From: Zygnema cylindricum
Taxonomy: Eukaryota > Streptophyta > Zygnematophyceae > Zygnematales > Zygnemataceae
DNA: 35,554 nucleotides
Assembly (NCBI GenBank): GCA_037447655.1
Contig: JBBHKE010001322.1
Coordinates: 77,325-112,878 of the forward strand
Direction of reading: 5' to 3'
Position numbers and translations under genes: made by a program. How positions within the stretch are numbered: the stretch's first letter is position 1; the number at the start of each line of letters is the position of its first letter. Shown piece after piece: positions 1 to 11,394 of this stretch. The notes below the pieces were generated by a model that saw only the letters and a list, made by a program, of their open reading frames with translations, had not been told where the DNA came from and did no database searches.

Positions 1-24
1 CCGACGGAATCAAGTTGTCTGTCG

Positions 25-49
25 ATAAAAATCATCCAATGATTTTTAT
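25..49. repeat. Perfect inverted repeat, 11-bp arms, 3-nt loop
   Basis: Arm 25-35 (ATAAAAATCAT) is the exact reverse complement of 39-49, separated by CCA. A second hairpin of identical geometry lies 43 bp downstream. The function is unknown. It is too short for a microRNA precursor and has no U-tract context suggesting a terminator. Confidence 0.85.
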
Positions 50-67
50 ATGAACTGCCTGGTAGTA

Positions 68-92
68 TATTTTTAGTAACCTACTAAAAATA
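68..92. repeat. Perfect inverted repeat, 11-bp arms, 3-nt loop (second of a pair)
   Basis: Arm 68-78 (TATTTTTAGTA) is the exact reverse complement of 82-92, separated by ACC. The motif TGTCTGT lies just before the first hairpin and again just after this one, so the pair may be one composite structure. No function is assigned. Confidence 0.85.
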
Positions 93-261
93 GCTGTCTG
101 TTGAACTAAGGCAGCCATGGATCAACCTCTCTCTCTTTCCTTCAGTGACTACAGCAAGTATGGGGGCTAGAGAGCGGAGGTGGAGGCAGGTTGTCCGTCC
201 TTTTCTTTTTCCTTTTATAAACCATATTTAAACCTAGAAAATACTCTAGAAATCTATAAAT

Positions 262-3200
262 TTCAACACAACAGTGGTAAGAGACTTTTTACATTGTTAA
301 CGCTCACAAAAAAAGTTAAGAAAAACCATAAACCATGTTTTTAACACAAATTCTAGTTTGCGCTAACAAAGATATTTGTAACAAATATCTTTTATTGTTC
401 ACTATCACAAAAAGTGGTAAAATAAACTCCAAACCATGTTTGTAACTGAATTTTGTGTTTGCGCTAACAACAATAGTGGTAAGAAACTCTTTATATTGTT
501 AAAGCCCACAAAAATAGTTAAAAAAACTCTTAACCATGTTTCTAACACAAATTTGAATATGCATTGACAAAGATATTTGTAAGAAACATAGTTTATTGTT
601 CACGGTCACAAAAAGAGGTAAAATAAACTTTGAGCCATGTTTGTAATAGAATTTTGTGTTTGCGCTAACAGCAACAGTGGTAAGAGACTCTTTACATTGT
701 TAACGCTCACAAAAAAGTTAAGAAAAACCATAAACCATGTTTCTAACACAAATTTGAGTTTGCCTAACAAAGTTATTTGTAACAAATATCGTTTATTATT
801 CGCTGTCACAAAAAGTGGTAAAATAAACTCTGAACCATGTTTGTAACTGATTTTTGTGTTTGCGCTAACAACAATAGTGGTAAGAAACCCTTTATATGTT
901 TAAGGCTCAGAAAAATAATTAAAAAAACCCTAAACCATGTTTGTTACACAAATTTGAGTTTGCGCTAAAAAAGATATTTGTAATAAACATCGTTTATTGT
1001 AGGCGGTCACAAAAAGATGTAAAATAAACTGTAACCATGTTTGTAACTGAATTTTGTGTTTGCGCTAACAGCATTAGTGGTAAGAAACCCTTTATATTGT
1101 TAAGGCTCACAAAAATAGTTTAGAAAACCCTAAACCATGTTTCTAACACAAATTTGAGTTTGCACTAACAAAGATATTTGTAAGAAACATCGTTTATTGT
1201 TCGCGGTCACAAAAAGAGGTAAAATAAAATATAAACCATGTTTGAAACTGAATTTTGTGTTTGCGCTTACAATAGTGGTAACAAAATCTTTACATTGTTA
1301 ACGCTTACAAAAACAGTAACAAAAAAACCCTAAACCATGTTTCTAACACAAATTTCAGTTTGCGCTAACATAGTTATATGTAACAAATATCGTTTATTGT
1401 TCCTGGTCACAAAAAGATGTAAAATAAACTCCGAACCAGTTTTGCACCTCAAGTTTGTGTTTGCGCTAACACCAATAGTGGTAAGAAACTCTCTACAATA
1501 TTAACGCCCACAAAAATAGTTAAACAAACCCTAAACCATGTTTTTTAAAACATATTTGAGTTTGCGTTAACAAAGATATTTGTAAGAACATCATTTATTG
1601 TTCGCGGTCACAAAAAGATGTAAAATAAACTTTGAACCATGTTTGTAACAGAATTTTGTGTTTGCGCTAACAGCAATACTGGTAAGAAACTCTTTACAAT
1701 GTTTATGTTCACAACAATAGTAAAAAAAACTTTAAACCATGGTCTAACACATATTTGAGTTTGCGCTAACAATGATATTTGTAAGAAACATCGTTTATTG
1801 TTCGCAGTTACAAAAAGAGGTAAAATAAACTCTAAACCATCTTTGTACTCAAATTTTTTGTTTGAGCAAACAATAATAGTGGTGAGAATCCCTTTATATT
1901 GTTAATGCTCACAAAAATAGTAAAAAAAAACCCTAAACCATGTTTCTAACACATATTTGAGTTTGCGCTAACAAAGTTATTTGTAAGTCACATCGTTTAT
2001 TGTTTGCGGTCACAAAAAAAGGTAAGATAAACTCCTAACCATATTTGTAACTTAAGTTTGTGTTTGCGCTTACACCTATAGTGGTAAGAAACTCTGTACA
2101 TTGTTAATGCTAAGAAAAAGAGTTAAAAAAAACCCTAAACCATGTTTTTAACACAAATTATAGTTTGCGCTAACAAAGATATTTGTAAGAAACATCGTTT
2201 ATTGTTCGCGGTCACAAAAAGAGGTAAAATAAAATATAAACCATGTTTGTAACTGAATTTTGTGTTTGCGCTAACAGCAATAGTGCTAAGAAACTCTTTA
2301 CATTGTTAACACTCACAAAAACAGTTAAGAAAAACCCTAAACCATGTTTCTAACACAAATTTGAGTTTGCCCTAACAAAGTTATTTGTAACAAATATCGT
2401 TTATTGTTTGCTGTCACAAAAAGAGGTAAAATAAACTTTGAACCATGTTTGTAAGTGAATTTTGTGTTTGCGCTTACAGCAATAGTGGTAAGAAACTCTT
2501 TACATTGTTAACGCTAACAAAAATAGTTTAAAAAACCCTAAACCATGTTTCTAACACAAATTTGAGTTTGCGGTAACAAAGTTATTTGTTTCAAACATCA
2601 ATTATTTTTCACGGTCAGAAAAAGATGTAAAATAAACTCCGAACCATGTTTGCAACTCAAGTTTGTGTTTGCGCTAACAGCAATAGTGGTAAGAAACTCT
2701 TTACATTGTTAACGCTCACAAAAATAGTTAAAAAAAACCCTAAACCATGTTTCTAGCACAAATTTGTGTTTGCGCTAACAAAGTTATATGTAACAAATAT
2801 TGTTTATTGTTCGCGGTCACAAAAAGATGTAAAATATACTCCGAACCATGTTTGTAACTGAATTTTGTGTTTGCATTAACAACATTAGTGGTAAGAAACC
2901 CTTTATTTTGTTAAGGCTCACAAAAATAGTTAAAAAAATCCTAAACCATGTTTCTAACACAAATTTGAATTTGCACTTACAAATATATTTGTAAGAAACA
3001 TCGTTTATTGTACACGGTCACAAAAAGATGTAAAATGAACTTTGAACCTTGTTTGTAACTCAAGTTTGTATTTGCGCTAATAGCAATAGTGGTAAGAAAC
3101 TCTTTACATTATTAACGCTCACAAAAATAGTTAAAAAAAACCATAAACCATGTTTCTAGCACAAATTTTGACCTAACAAAGATATTTGTAACAAATATCT

Positions 3201-6200
3201 TTTATTGTTCGCGGTCACAAAAAAAGGTAAAATAAACTTTGAACCATGTTTGTAACAGAATTTTGTGTTTGTGCAAACAGCAACAGTGTTAAGAAACTCT
3301 TTACATTGTAAACGCCCACAAAAATAGATAAAAAAAACCATTAACCGTGTTCTAACACAAATTTTAGTTTGCCCTAACAAAGTTATTTGTAACAAATATC
3401 GTTTATTGTTCGCTATCACAAAAAGAGGTAAAATAAACTCTGAACCATGTTTGTAACTGAATTTTGTGTTTGCGCTAACTACTATGGTGGTGAGAAACTC
3501 TTTTCATTGTTAACGTCCACAAACATAGTTAAAAAAAATCCTAAACCATGTTTCTAACACAAATTTGAGTTTTCGCTAACAAAGTTATTTGTAAGAAACA
3601 TCGTTTATAGTACGCGGTCACAAAAAGATCTAAAATAAACTCTGAACCTTTTTTGTAACTGAATTTGTGTTTTGTGTTAAAAGGAATAGTGGTAAGAATC
3701 CCTTTATATTGTTATGGCTCACAAAAATAGTTAAAAAAAACCCTAAACTATGTTTCTAACACATATTTGAGTTTGCGCTAACAATTATATTTGTAAGAAA
3801 CATCGTTTATAATACGCAATCACAAATGAGGTATAATGAACTCCGAACCATGTTTGTAACTAAATTTTGTGTTTGCGCTAACAACAATAGTGGTAAGAAA
3901 CTCTGTACATTGTTAACGCTCACAAAAATAGTAAACAAAACCCTAAACCATGTTTCTAACACAAATTTGAATTTGCGCTAACAAAGTTATCTGTAAAAAA
4001 CATCGTTTATTGTTCGCGGTCACAAAAAGATGTAAAATAAACTCTAAACCTTTTTTGTAACTGAATTTGTGTTTTGCGTTAAAAGCAATATTGGTAAGAA
4101 TCCCTTTATATTGTTCAAGCTCACAAAAATAATCAAAAAAAAAACCCTGAACCATGTTTGTAACACAAATTTGAGTTTGCGCTAACAAAGATATTTGTAA
4201 GAAACATCGTTTATTGTTCGCGGTCACAAAAAAGGTAAAATAAACTCCGAACCATGTTTGTAACTGAATTTTGTGTTTGTGCTAACATCAATAGTGGTAA
4301 GAAACTTTGTACATTGTTAACGCTCACAAAAATAGTTAAAAAAAACCATACCCCATGTTTCTAAAACAATTTTGAATATGCGCTAACAAAGATATTTGTA
4401 AGAACCATTGTTTATTGTTCTCGGTCACAAAAAGAGGTAAAATAAACTTTGAACCTTTAACGTAACTGAATATTGTGTTTGTGATTACAACAATAGTGGT
4501 AAGAAACCCTTTATATTGTTAAGGCTCACAAAAATAGATAAAAAAAAACCATAAACCGTGTTCTAACACAAATTTGAGTTAGCCCTAACAAAGTTATTTG
4601 TAACAAATATGGTTTATTGTTCGCTGTCATAAAAAGTGGTAAAATAAACTCCGAACCATGTTTGTAACTGAATTTTGTGTTTACGTTAACAACAATAGTG
4701 GTAAGAAATTCTTTACATTGTTAAAGGCCACAAAAGTAGTTAAAAAAACACTAAACAATGTTTCTAAAACATTTTTGAATATGCGCTAACAAAGATATTT
4801 GTAAGAAACATCGTTTATTGTTCGCGGTCACAAAAAGAGGTAAAATAAACTTTGAACCATGTTTGTAACAAAATTTGTGTTTGCGCTAACAGCAACAATG
4901 GTAAGAAACTCTTTACATTGTTAACGCTCACAAAAATACTTAAGAAAAACCCTAAACTTTGTTTCTAACACAAGTTTGAGTTTGCGCTAACATAGTTATT
5001 TGTAACAAATATGGTTTATTGTTCCTTGTCACAAAAAAGGGTAAAATAAACCCCGAACTATGTTTGTAAATCAAGTTTGTGTCTGGGCTAAAAGCAATTA
5101 AGATTCACTTTTTACATTGTTAACGCTCACAAAAATAGTTAAAAAAAACCCTAAACCATGTTTCTAACACACATTTTAGTTTGCGCTAACAAAGTTATTT
5201 GTAAGACACATCGTTTATTGTACGCGGTCACAAAAAAAGGTAAAATAAACTCCTAACCATATTTGTAACTCAAGTTTGTGTTTGCGCTAATAGCAATAGT
5301 GGTAAGAAACTCTTTACATTATTAACGCTCACAAAAATATTTAAAAAAAACCATAAACCATGTTTCTAACACAAATTTGAGTTTGCGCTAACAAAGATAT
5401 TTGAAACAAATTTCTTTTATTGTTCGTTGTCACAGAAAGTGGTAAAATGAACTCCTAACCATGTTTATAACTGAACTTTGTGTTTGCCTTATCAACAATA
5501 GTGGTAAGAAACTCTTTACATTGTTAAAGCCCACAAAAATAGTTAAAAAAACCCTGAACCATGTTTGTAAAACGATTTTGAAAATGCGCTAACAAAGATA
5601 TATGTAAGAAACATCGTTTATTGTTCGCGGTCACAAAAAGGGGTAAAATAAACTCAAAACCATGTGTGTAACTGAATTTTGTGTTTGCGCTAACAACATC
5701 AGTGGTAAGAAACTCTTTACAATGTTAACGCTCACAACAATAGTTAAAAAAACCCTAAACCATGTTTCTAACACAAATTTCAATTTGCGCTAACAAAGTT
5801 ATTTGTAAGAAACATCGTTTATTGTTCACGTTCACAAAAAGATGTAAAATAAACTTTGAACCTCTTTTGTAATTGAATTTAATATTTGTGGTAACAAAAA
5901 TAGTGATAAGAAACCCTTAATATTGTTAAGGCACACAAAAATAGATAAAAAATACCATAAACCGTGTTTCTAACACAATTTTGAGTTTGCCCTAACAAAG
6001 TTATTTGTAAGAAACATCGTTTATTGTACGCGGTCACAAAAAAAGGTAAAATAAACTCCGAACCATATTTGTAACTCAAGTTTGTGTTTGCGCTAACAGC
6101 AATAGTGGTAAGAAACTCTTTACATTAATAACGCTCACAAAAATAGCTAAAAAAAACCATAAACCATGTTTGTAACACAAATTTTAGTTTCCGCTAACAA
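262..6200 (+). repeat. Satellite family A: ~201-bp dimeric tandem repeat
   Basis: Tandem head-to-tail array. Landmarks recur every 199-203 bp, for example the CCATGTTT of one half-unit type near 328, 531, 732, 933 and 1132. Each period holds two homologous halves of about 100 bp. Both run from CCATGTTT through GTTTGCGCTAACA to a segment ending before the next CCATG. One half continues AAAGATATTTGTAAGAAACAT and then TTGTTCGCGGTCACAAAAAG. The other continues ACAATAGTGGTAAGAAAC and then TTGTTAACGCTCACAAAAA. About 29-30 dimers are present, diverged by substitutions and small indels. Many dimers carry the telomere-like motif AAACCCTAAACC at the second-to-first half boundary. The short reading frames in this array are by-products of the repeat and are not annotated as genes. 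Confidence 0.93.
925..936 (+). other. Telobox-like motif AAACCCTAAACC (representative of the array)
   Basis: Twelve bases match 1.7 copies of the plant telomere repeat (AAACCCT). The same 12-mer recurs once per dimer at 1125-1136, 1325-1336, 1526-1537, 1928-1939, 2130-2141, 2332-2343, 2533-2544 and 2735-2746. Other dimers carry decayed forms such as AAACCATAAACC. AAACCCTAA is the known telo-box, bound in plants by telobox-binding proteins. Whether these copies bind anything is unknown. Confidence 0.7.
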
Positions 6201-8718
6201 AGAATTGTTATCTAAATTACACAAAATGTTTGTGCTAATAGGCATTGTTAACTTACTTACACAAATTGTTAACGCTAACACAAATTGTTACCTAGATTAC
6301 ACAAATTGTTAGCGCTAACACGTATTGTTACCTAACTTACACAAAGAGTTAGCAATAACAAGAATTGTTACCTTATTTACACAAATTGTTAGCGATAACA
6401 GAAATTGTTACCTAAATTACACAAACAGTTAGCGATAACAAGAATTGTTATCTTAATAACACAAAATGTTTGCGCTAACAAGAATTGTTACCTAAATTAC
6501 ACAAACTGTTAGCGATAACAGAAATTGTTAGCTAAATTATAGAAAAAGTTAGTGATAACAAGAATTGTTACCTAAATTACACAAATAGTTAGCGATAACA
6601 AGAATGGTTACCTGACTTACACAAACGTTAGCCATAATAAGGATTGTTCCCTAAATTACACAAACAGTTAGCGATAAAAAGAATTGTTATCTTAATTACA
6701 CAAAATGTTTGCGCTAACAGGAATTGTTACCTAACTTACGCAAACTGTTAGCGATAACAATAATTATTATCTCACTTACACAAACTGTAAGAGATAACAA
6801 TAATATTCCCTAACTTACACAAACAATTAGCGATAACATGAATTGTTATTTAAATTACACAAAATGCTTGTGCTAACAGGAATTGTTAACTAACTTAAAC
6901 AAACTATTAGCGCTAACAATAATGGTTACCTAAATTACACAAAAAGTTAGCGATATTAATAATTGTTACCTAACCTACACAAACTGTTAACGATAACAAA
7001 GAATTGTTACCTAAATTACAGAAAGAGTTAGCAATAACAGGAATTTATGTATATTATCAAACTATTTGCGCTAAATGGAATTGTTAACTAACTTACACAT
7101 ACAGTTAGCGATAAAAAGTATTGTCACCTTAATTACACAAACTGTTAGCGATAACAGGAATTTTTATCTAAATTGCACAAAATATTTGTGCGAATAGGAA
7201 TTGTTAACTAACTTACACAAACTTTTAGCACTAACACAAATTGGACCTAAATTACACAAACTAATAGCGGTAACAATAATGGTTACCTAAATTTTACAAG
7301 CAATTAGCGATAACAATAATTGTTACCTAACTTACACAAACAATTAGGGATCACATAAATTGTTATCTAACTTACACAAACTGTTAGCGATGACAAGAAT
7401 GGTTACCTTACTTACATAAACTATTTGCGGTAACAAAAATTGTTACCTAAATTACACAAACAATTAGCGATAACAAAAATTGTTACTTAAATTCACAAAC
7501 AGTTAGGGATAACAATAATTTTTACCTAACTTACACAAATTGTTAGCGCTAATACGAATTGTTATCTAACTTACACAAACTGTTAGCGATAACAAGAATT
7601 GTTACCTAACTTACACAAACTGTTAGCGATAACAAGAATTGTTACCTAAATTACACAAATTGTTAGCGATAACAATAATTGATACCTTAATTACACAAAC
7701 AGTTATCGATAACAGGAATTGTAATCAAAACTACACAAAAAGTTTGCGCTAATAGGAATTGTTAACTTCTTTACACAAACTGTTAACGCTAACACGAATT
7801 GGGAACTAATTTACACATACTGTTAGCAATAACAAGAATTGTTACCTAAATTACACAAATTGTTAGCGCTAATACAAATTGGAACCTAACTTACACAAAC
7901 AGTTAGCGATAACAAAAATTGTTACCTAAATTACACAAATAATTAGCGATAACAAGAGTTGTTATATAAACTACACAAAATGTTTGCTCTAATAAGAATT
8001 GTTAACTTACCTACACAATCTGTTAACGCTAACAGGAATTGGAACCTAACTTACACAAATTGTTAGCGATAACAAGAATTGTTACCTATATTACACAAAT
8101 TGTTTGCGCTAAGACGAATTGGTACCTAAATTACACAAATAGTTAGCGATAACATGCATTGTTATCTAAATTACAAAAATGTTTGTGCTAAATAAAATTG
8201 TTAACTAACTTACGCACACTGTTAGCGCTAACACGAATTGTTACCTAAATTACACAAATTGTTAGCGCTAACAATAATGGTTACCTTAATTACACAAACA
8301 GTAAGCGATAACAATAATTGTTACGTAACTTACACAAATTAAGAGCGATACCAATAATTGTGACCTAACTTACACAAACTATTAGCGCAAACAGAAATTG
8401 TAATCTAATTTACACAAACAGTTAGGGATAACATGAATTGTTATCTAAATTACACAAAATGTTTGTGCTAACAGGAATTGTTAACTTACTTACAGAAACT
8501 GTTAACGCTAAGACAAATTGTTACCTAAATTACACAAATTGTTAGCCCTAACACGTATTGTTACCTAACTTACACAAACAGTTAGCAATAACAAGAATTG
8601 TTACCTAAATTACACAAACAGTTAGCAATAACAAGAATTGTTACCTAAATTACACAAAAAGTTAGCAATAACAATAATGGTTACCTTAATAACAGAAACA
8701 GTTAGCGATAACAATAAT
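6201..8718 (+). repeat. Satellite family B, segment 1: 40-bp tandem repeat
   Basis: About 63 head-to-tail units with a consensus close to TTGTTACCTAACTTACACAA followed by ACTGTTAGCGATAACAAGAA (40 bp). Two common variants exist in each half: CTAACTTACAC or CTAAATTACAC, and GTTAGCGATAACA or GTTTGCGCTAACA. The array starts directly at the end of family A, within a shared GCTAACAA core. The first units (6201-6360) are relatively degenerate, as expected at an array edge. A segment from about 7046 to 7440 recurs near 18319-18713. No gene is seen here. Confidence 0.95.
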
Positions 8719-8918
8719 ACATATTCTGTACCTTTCCTTACTTTTTGTTCGCGCCACTCAAATAATAACGTACATCCCAAAACAATTAGTACTCTTACTC
8801 CCTCAATTCCCAAATCCATTAGAACCTCCACAGTAAATCAAGATAGCATTAGAGTACCATACTGTAGCCACGAAACATTGTGTACGCACGAAACGATACA
8901 CACGAACGAAACTAACTT
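8719..8918. other. 200-bp non-satellite island inside family B
   Basis: The 40-bp pattern stops after TAACAATAAT and resumes near TTAAAGTACAC. The intervening 200 bp has no satellite similarity that I can see. Its right end contains three copies of an 18-bp period: CACGAAAC at 8869, CACGAAAC at 8887 and AACGAAAC at 8905. No target-site duplication or terminal inverted repeat is evident. One plus-strand frame is open across the whole island and ends in TAA at 8920-8922. It reads the 18-bp period as a six-residue repeat (HETLCT, HETIHT, NETNF), but its N-terminal part would come from satellite, so I do not call a gene. It may be a fragment of an unrecognised transposon or filler DNA from break repair. 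Confidence 0.7.
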
Positions 8919-11394
8919 TTAAAGTACACAAAATCTTAGCGCTAACTTGATTTGTTAACTAACTTACACAAACTGTTAGGGCACACAGAAATTGAAATCT
9001 AATTTACACAAACAGTTAGCGATAACATCAATTGTTACCTAAAGTACACAAAATTTGAGCGCTAACATGATTTGTTAACTAACTTACACAAACTGTTGGC
9101 GCTAACACGAATTATTACCTAAATTACACAAATTGTTAGCGCTAACAATACTGGTTACCTAACTTACACAAACTGTTAGCGATAGTAGGAATGGTTACCT
9201 TACTTACACAAACTGTTAGCGATAACAAGAATTGTTACCTAACTTACACAAACTGATAGCGATAACACGAATTGTTACCTAACTTACACAAACTGTTTGC
9301 GCTAACAGGAATTGTTACCTAACTTATAGGATAACAAGATTTGTTTCCTAAATTACACAAACAGTTAGCGCTAACACGAATTGCTACCTAACTAACACAA
9401 ACTATTAACGCTAATAGGAATTGTTATCTAACTTACACAAAATGTAAGAGATAACAAGAATTGTTATCCAAATTACAAAAATAGTTAGCGATAACAGGAA
9501 TTGTTACCTATATTACACAAACAGTTAGTGATAACAGGGATTGTTATCTAAAGTACGCAAAATCTTAGCGCTAACATGATTTGTTAACTAACTTACACAA
9601 ACTGTTAGCGCTAACACGAATTGTTACCTAAATTACACAAATTGTTAGCACTTACAATACTGGTTACCTAACTTACACAAACTGTTAGCGAAAACAAGAT
9701 TTGTTTCCTAAATTACACAAACACTTAGCGCTAACACGAATTGTTACCTAACTAACACAAACTGTTTGCGCTAATAGGAATTGTTATCTAACTTACAGAA
9801 ACTGATAGCGATAACAAGACTTGTTATCCAAATTACACAAGTAGTTAGCGATAACAAGAATTGTTATATAAATTACAGAAACAGTTTGCTCTAACAAAAA
9901 TTGTTACCTAACTTACTCAAACTATTAGCTCTAACAAGAATGGTTACTTAACTTACACAAACAGTTAACGATTAGAAGAAGTGTTACCTAAATTACACGA
10001 ACAGTAAGCGATAACAAGAATTGTTACCTAAATTACACAAATAGTTATCGATAACAAAAATTGTTACCTTAATTACACAAATTGTTAAAGATAACAAGCA
10101 TTTTAACCTATATTACACAAACAGTTAGCGCTAACAGGAATTGTTACCTAACTTACAAAAACTATTAGCACTAACAATAATGGTTACCTAACTTACACAA
10201 ACTGTTAGCGATAACAGGAATTGTTACCAAACTAACACAATCAGTTAGCGATATCTGGAATTGTTATGAAAATTTCACAAACTGTTTGGGCAAACACGAA
10301 TTGTTACCTAATTTACGCAAACTGTTAACGATAACAGGAATTGTTATCTAACTTACACAAACTCTTAGCGCTAACAAAAATGGTTACCTAACTTACACAA
10401 ACTGTTAGTGATAACAAGATTTTTTTCCTAAATTACACAAACTGTTAGCGATAACAAAAATTGTTACCTAAATTACACAAACACTTAGGGATAACAAGAA
10501 TTGTTACTTAAATTACACAAACTGTTAGCGATAACAATAATTGTTACCTAAATTACACAAACAATTAGCGCTAACAAAATGGTTATTTAACTAACACAAA
10601 TTGTTAGCGATAACAAGAATTTTTACTTAAATTACACAAACTTTTAGCAATAACAAGAATTGTGACCTAAATTTCACAAATAGTTAGCAATAACAAGAAT
10701 TATTTCCAAAATTACACAAACACTTAAGGATAACATGAATTGTTATCTAAATTATAGAAACAGTTTGTGCTAACATAATTTGTTACCTAACTTACGCAAA
10801 CTGTTAGCGATAACAGAAATTTTTATCTAACTTACACAAACTGTTAGCGCTAACAAAAATGGTTACCTAACTTACACAAACTGTTAGTGATAACAAGAAT
10901 TTTTACCTAAATTACACAAACTGTTAGCGATAACAAAAATTGTAACCTAAATTACACAAACAGTTAGGGATAACAAGAATTATTACTTAAATTACACAAA
11001 CTGTTAGCGATAACAAGAATTGTTACCTAAGTTACGCAATTTGTTAGCGCTAACAAAATGGTTACTTAACTTACACAAATTGTTAGTGATAACAAGAATT
11101 TTTACTTAAATTACACAAACTTTTAGCAATAACAAGAATTGTGACCTAAATTTCACAAATAGTTAGCAATAACAAGAATTATTTCCTAAATTACACAAAC
11201 ACTTAGGGATAACAGGAATTGTTATTTAAATTACAGAAACAGTTTGTGCTAACATAATTTGTTAGCTAACTTACACAAACAGTTAGCGATAACAAGAATT
11301 TTTACCCTAAATTACAGAAACTGTTAGCGATAACAAGAATTGTTACCTAAATTACACAAACAGTTAGCAATAACAAGAATTGTTATCTAAATTA

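Larger units (their letters stand above)
1..261. other. Non-satellite flank with two mini-hairpins and pyrimidine-rich tracts
   Basis: This stretch does not match either satellite family. It holds two perfect short inverted repeats (25-49 and 68-92, annotated separately) and pyrimidine-rich tracts at about 127-142 and 196-219. An ATG in a favourable context (GCCATGG) at about 116 opens a reading frame of only 17 codons, which I do not call a gene. Family A begins at about 262, where the text becomes recognisable as the half-unit segment around AACAGTGGTAAGA. The stretch could be the edge of an ordinary intergenic region or a piece of an unrecognised transposon; nothing seen decides between these. 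Confidence 0.6.

Noticed and set aside
116-169. 17-codon frame with a good start context (GCCATGG) in the left flank
   Set aside because: It is too short to support and has no downstream coding continuation. No splice structure can be shown from this fragment.
925-936. Interstitial telomere array
   Set aside because: Only 1.7 telomere units occur per dimer, always as the same 12-mer within a longer satellite. There is no tandem telomere run in the window.
606-6079. Short reading frames of 60-95 codons on both strands in family A (for example 637-846, 3156-3419, 3943-4227)
   Set aside because: Their proteins are repeats of the same phrase (such as TANNKRYLLQITLLGQ) translated from the satellite. 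They follow the repeat period, have no domain and arise wherever a unit lacks a stop.
8638-8922. 94-codon plus-strand frame across the 200-bp island, and its antisense counterpart
   Set aside because: The N-terminal third is translated satellite and the rest is short low-complexity sequence rich in Thr, Ser and His. No promoter or recognisable domain. Kept as a finding about the island, not as a gene.
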